From positions 50,206-114,205 of the forward strand of contig DF240515.1 in assembly GCA_000507305.1 (NCBI GenBank): a DNA stretch of 64,000 bases, read 5' to 3'. Position numbers and translations under genes: made by a program. Below the pieces are notes generated by a model, which saw only the letters and a program-made list of their open reading frames with translations, was not told the origin of the DNA and made no database searches. Below are positions 63,787-64,000 of this stretch, in pieces. The DNA comes from Breviolum minutum Mf 1.05b.01. Lineage: Eukaryota; Sar; Dinophyceae; Suessiales; Symbiodiniaceae. Within the stretch, counting starts at the first letter, position 1. Every line of letters begins with the position of its first letter.

Positions 63787-64000
63787 CAACTCAGTGACAT
63801 CCCATTGAACATTCCATATGCAACATCGCAAGAATGCCAGGACTTTCCATGGGTTGAAACTCTCACCAAGTTTCCCAACTCCAAGAAAAATTGTCTGATG
63901 CGTTTTTGTTGGGGATTCCCCGAAGCCTTGTTGCAATGATAATGTCAATCACGAAGAAGTACATGTCAATATGTATCGAATCTATACATGCATATACTGT

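Noticed and set aside
1-64000. Dinoflagellate spliced-leader gene, rRNA or tRNA genes
   Set aside because: I looked for the spliced-leader core (CCGTAGCCATTTTGGCTCAAG-like) and for obvious rRNA or tRNA signatures and saw none. A covariance-model scan would be decisive for tRNA and snRNA.

Overview
The window looks like nuclear DNA from a repeat-laden eukaryote, most likely a dinoflagellate alga of the Symbiodiniaceae type. No continuous gene of normal length is visible. There are no rRNA, tRNA, operon or bacterial features that I can recognise. The coding signal comes as short exon-like islands separated by long AT-leaning stretches. The dinoflagellate call is an inference. It rests on these short-inverted-repeat families, whose spurious translations resemble ones I associate with Symbiodiniaceae gene sets, and on short mostly minus-strand exons. 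I found no dinoflagellate spliced-leader sequence, so the assignment is moderate at best.

The dominant content is miniature inverted-repeat elements (MITEs), roughly 80 copies in 64 kb, in at least 17 families that I name here by letter. A: about 100 bp, ends CTAGTTGGTGGTTTCAA / TTTGAAACCACCACCTAG, flanked by 4-bp duplications of varying sequence. B: ends CCCTCCCTGAAACTAAC. C: ends CCCTCCAGTAAACTAAC. E: ends CACCCTGGAAGATTAAC. F: ends CTGTTGATGG. G: ends CTTGGATGTCCCAGG. H: ends CTTGGAGGATCATCCCAG. B, C, E, F, G, H, J, K, T and U are flanked by TA where the flanks are clear, as in Tc1/mariner-type elements. D (ends CCCTAGGGATCC) has apparent 3-bp duplications. L has ends CCCTGG / CCAGGG. I, N, S and V are further inverted-repeat families. 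Three nested insertions are intact enough to reconstruct order and target site. All 24 recognisable A copies lie in the same orientation, while B, C, E, F and H occur in both.

Candidate exons lie mostly on the minus strand. They were picked by open reading, AG acceptor and GT donor signals, amino-acid make-up and phase. The best are three phase-compatible chains: 61,993-60,975 (three exons), 28,323-27,631 (two exons) and 17,146-16,374 (two exons). Lysine/glutamate-rich phase-0 exons occur at 38.6, 23.8, 6.1 and 5.4 kb. The only family I recognise with some confidence is a fragment of ribosomal protein eL29 at about 8.9 kb. MITEs lie between these exons, so much of the window may be introns and spacers of one or more minus-strand genes. 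All exon calls are by eye and need transcript support.

Layout: 0-2 kb holds an assembly gap, a 40-bp minisatellite and a candidate exon. 2-17 kb mixes MITEs with minus-strand exons. 17-25 kb adds microsatellites and the strongest single long minus-strand open frames (21.4 and 24.7 kb). 25.5-26.2 kb is a large inverted repeat carrying a clustered 13-bp palindrome. 26.9-28.4 kb is a GC-richer, MITE-poor coding-like island. 28.8-64 kb is again MITE-dense, with scattered exons at 30.8, 35.3, 38.6, 42.7, 50.5, 54.2, 57.9 and 61-62 kb.
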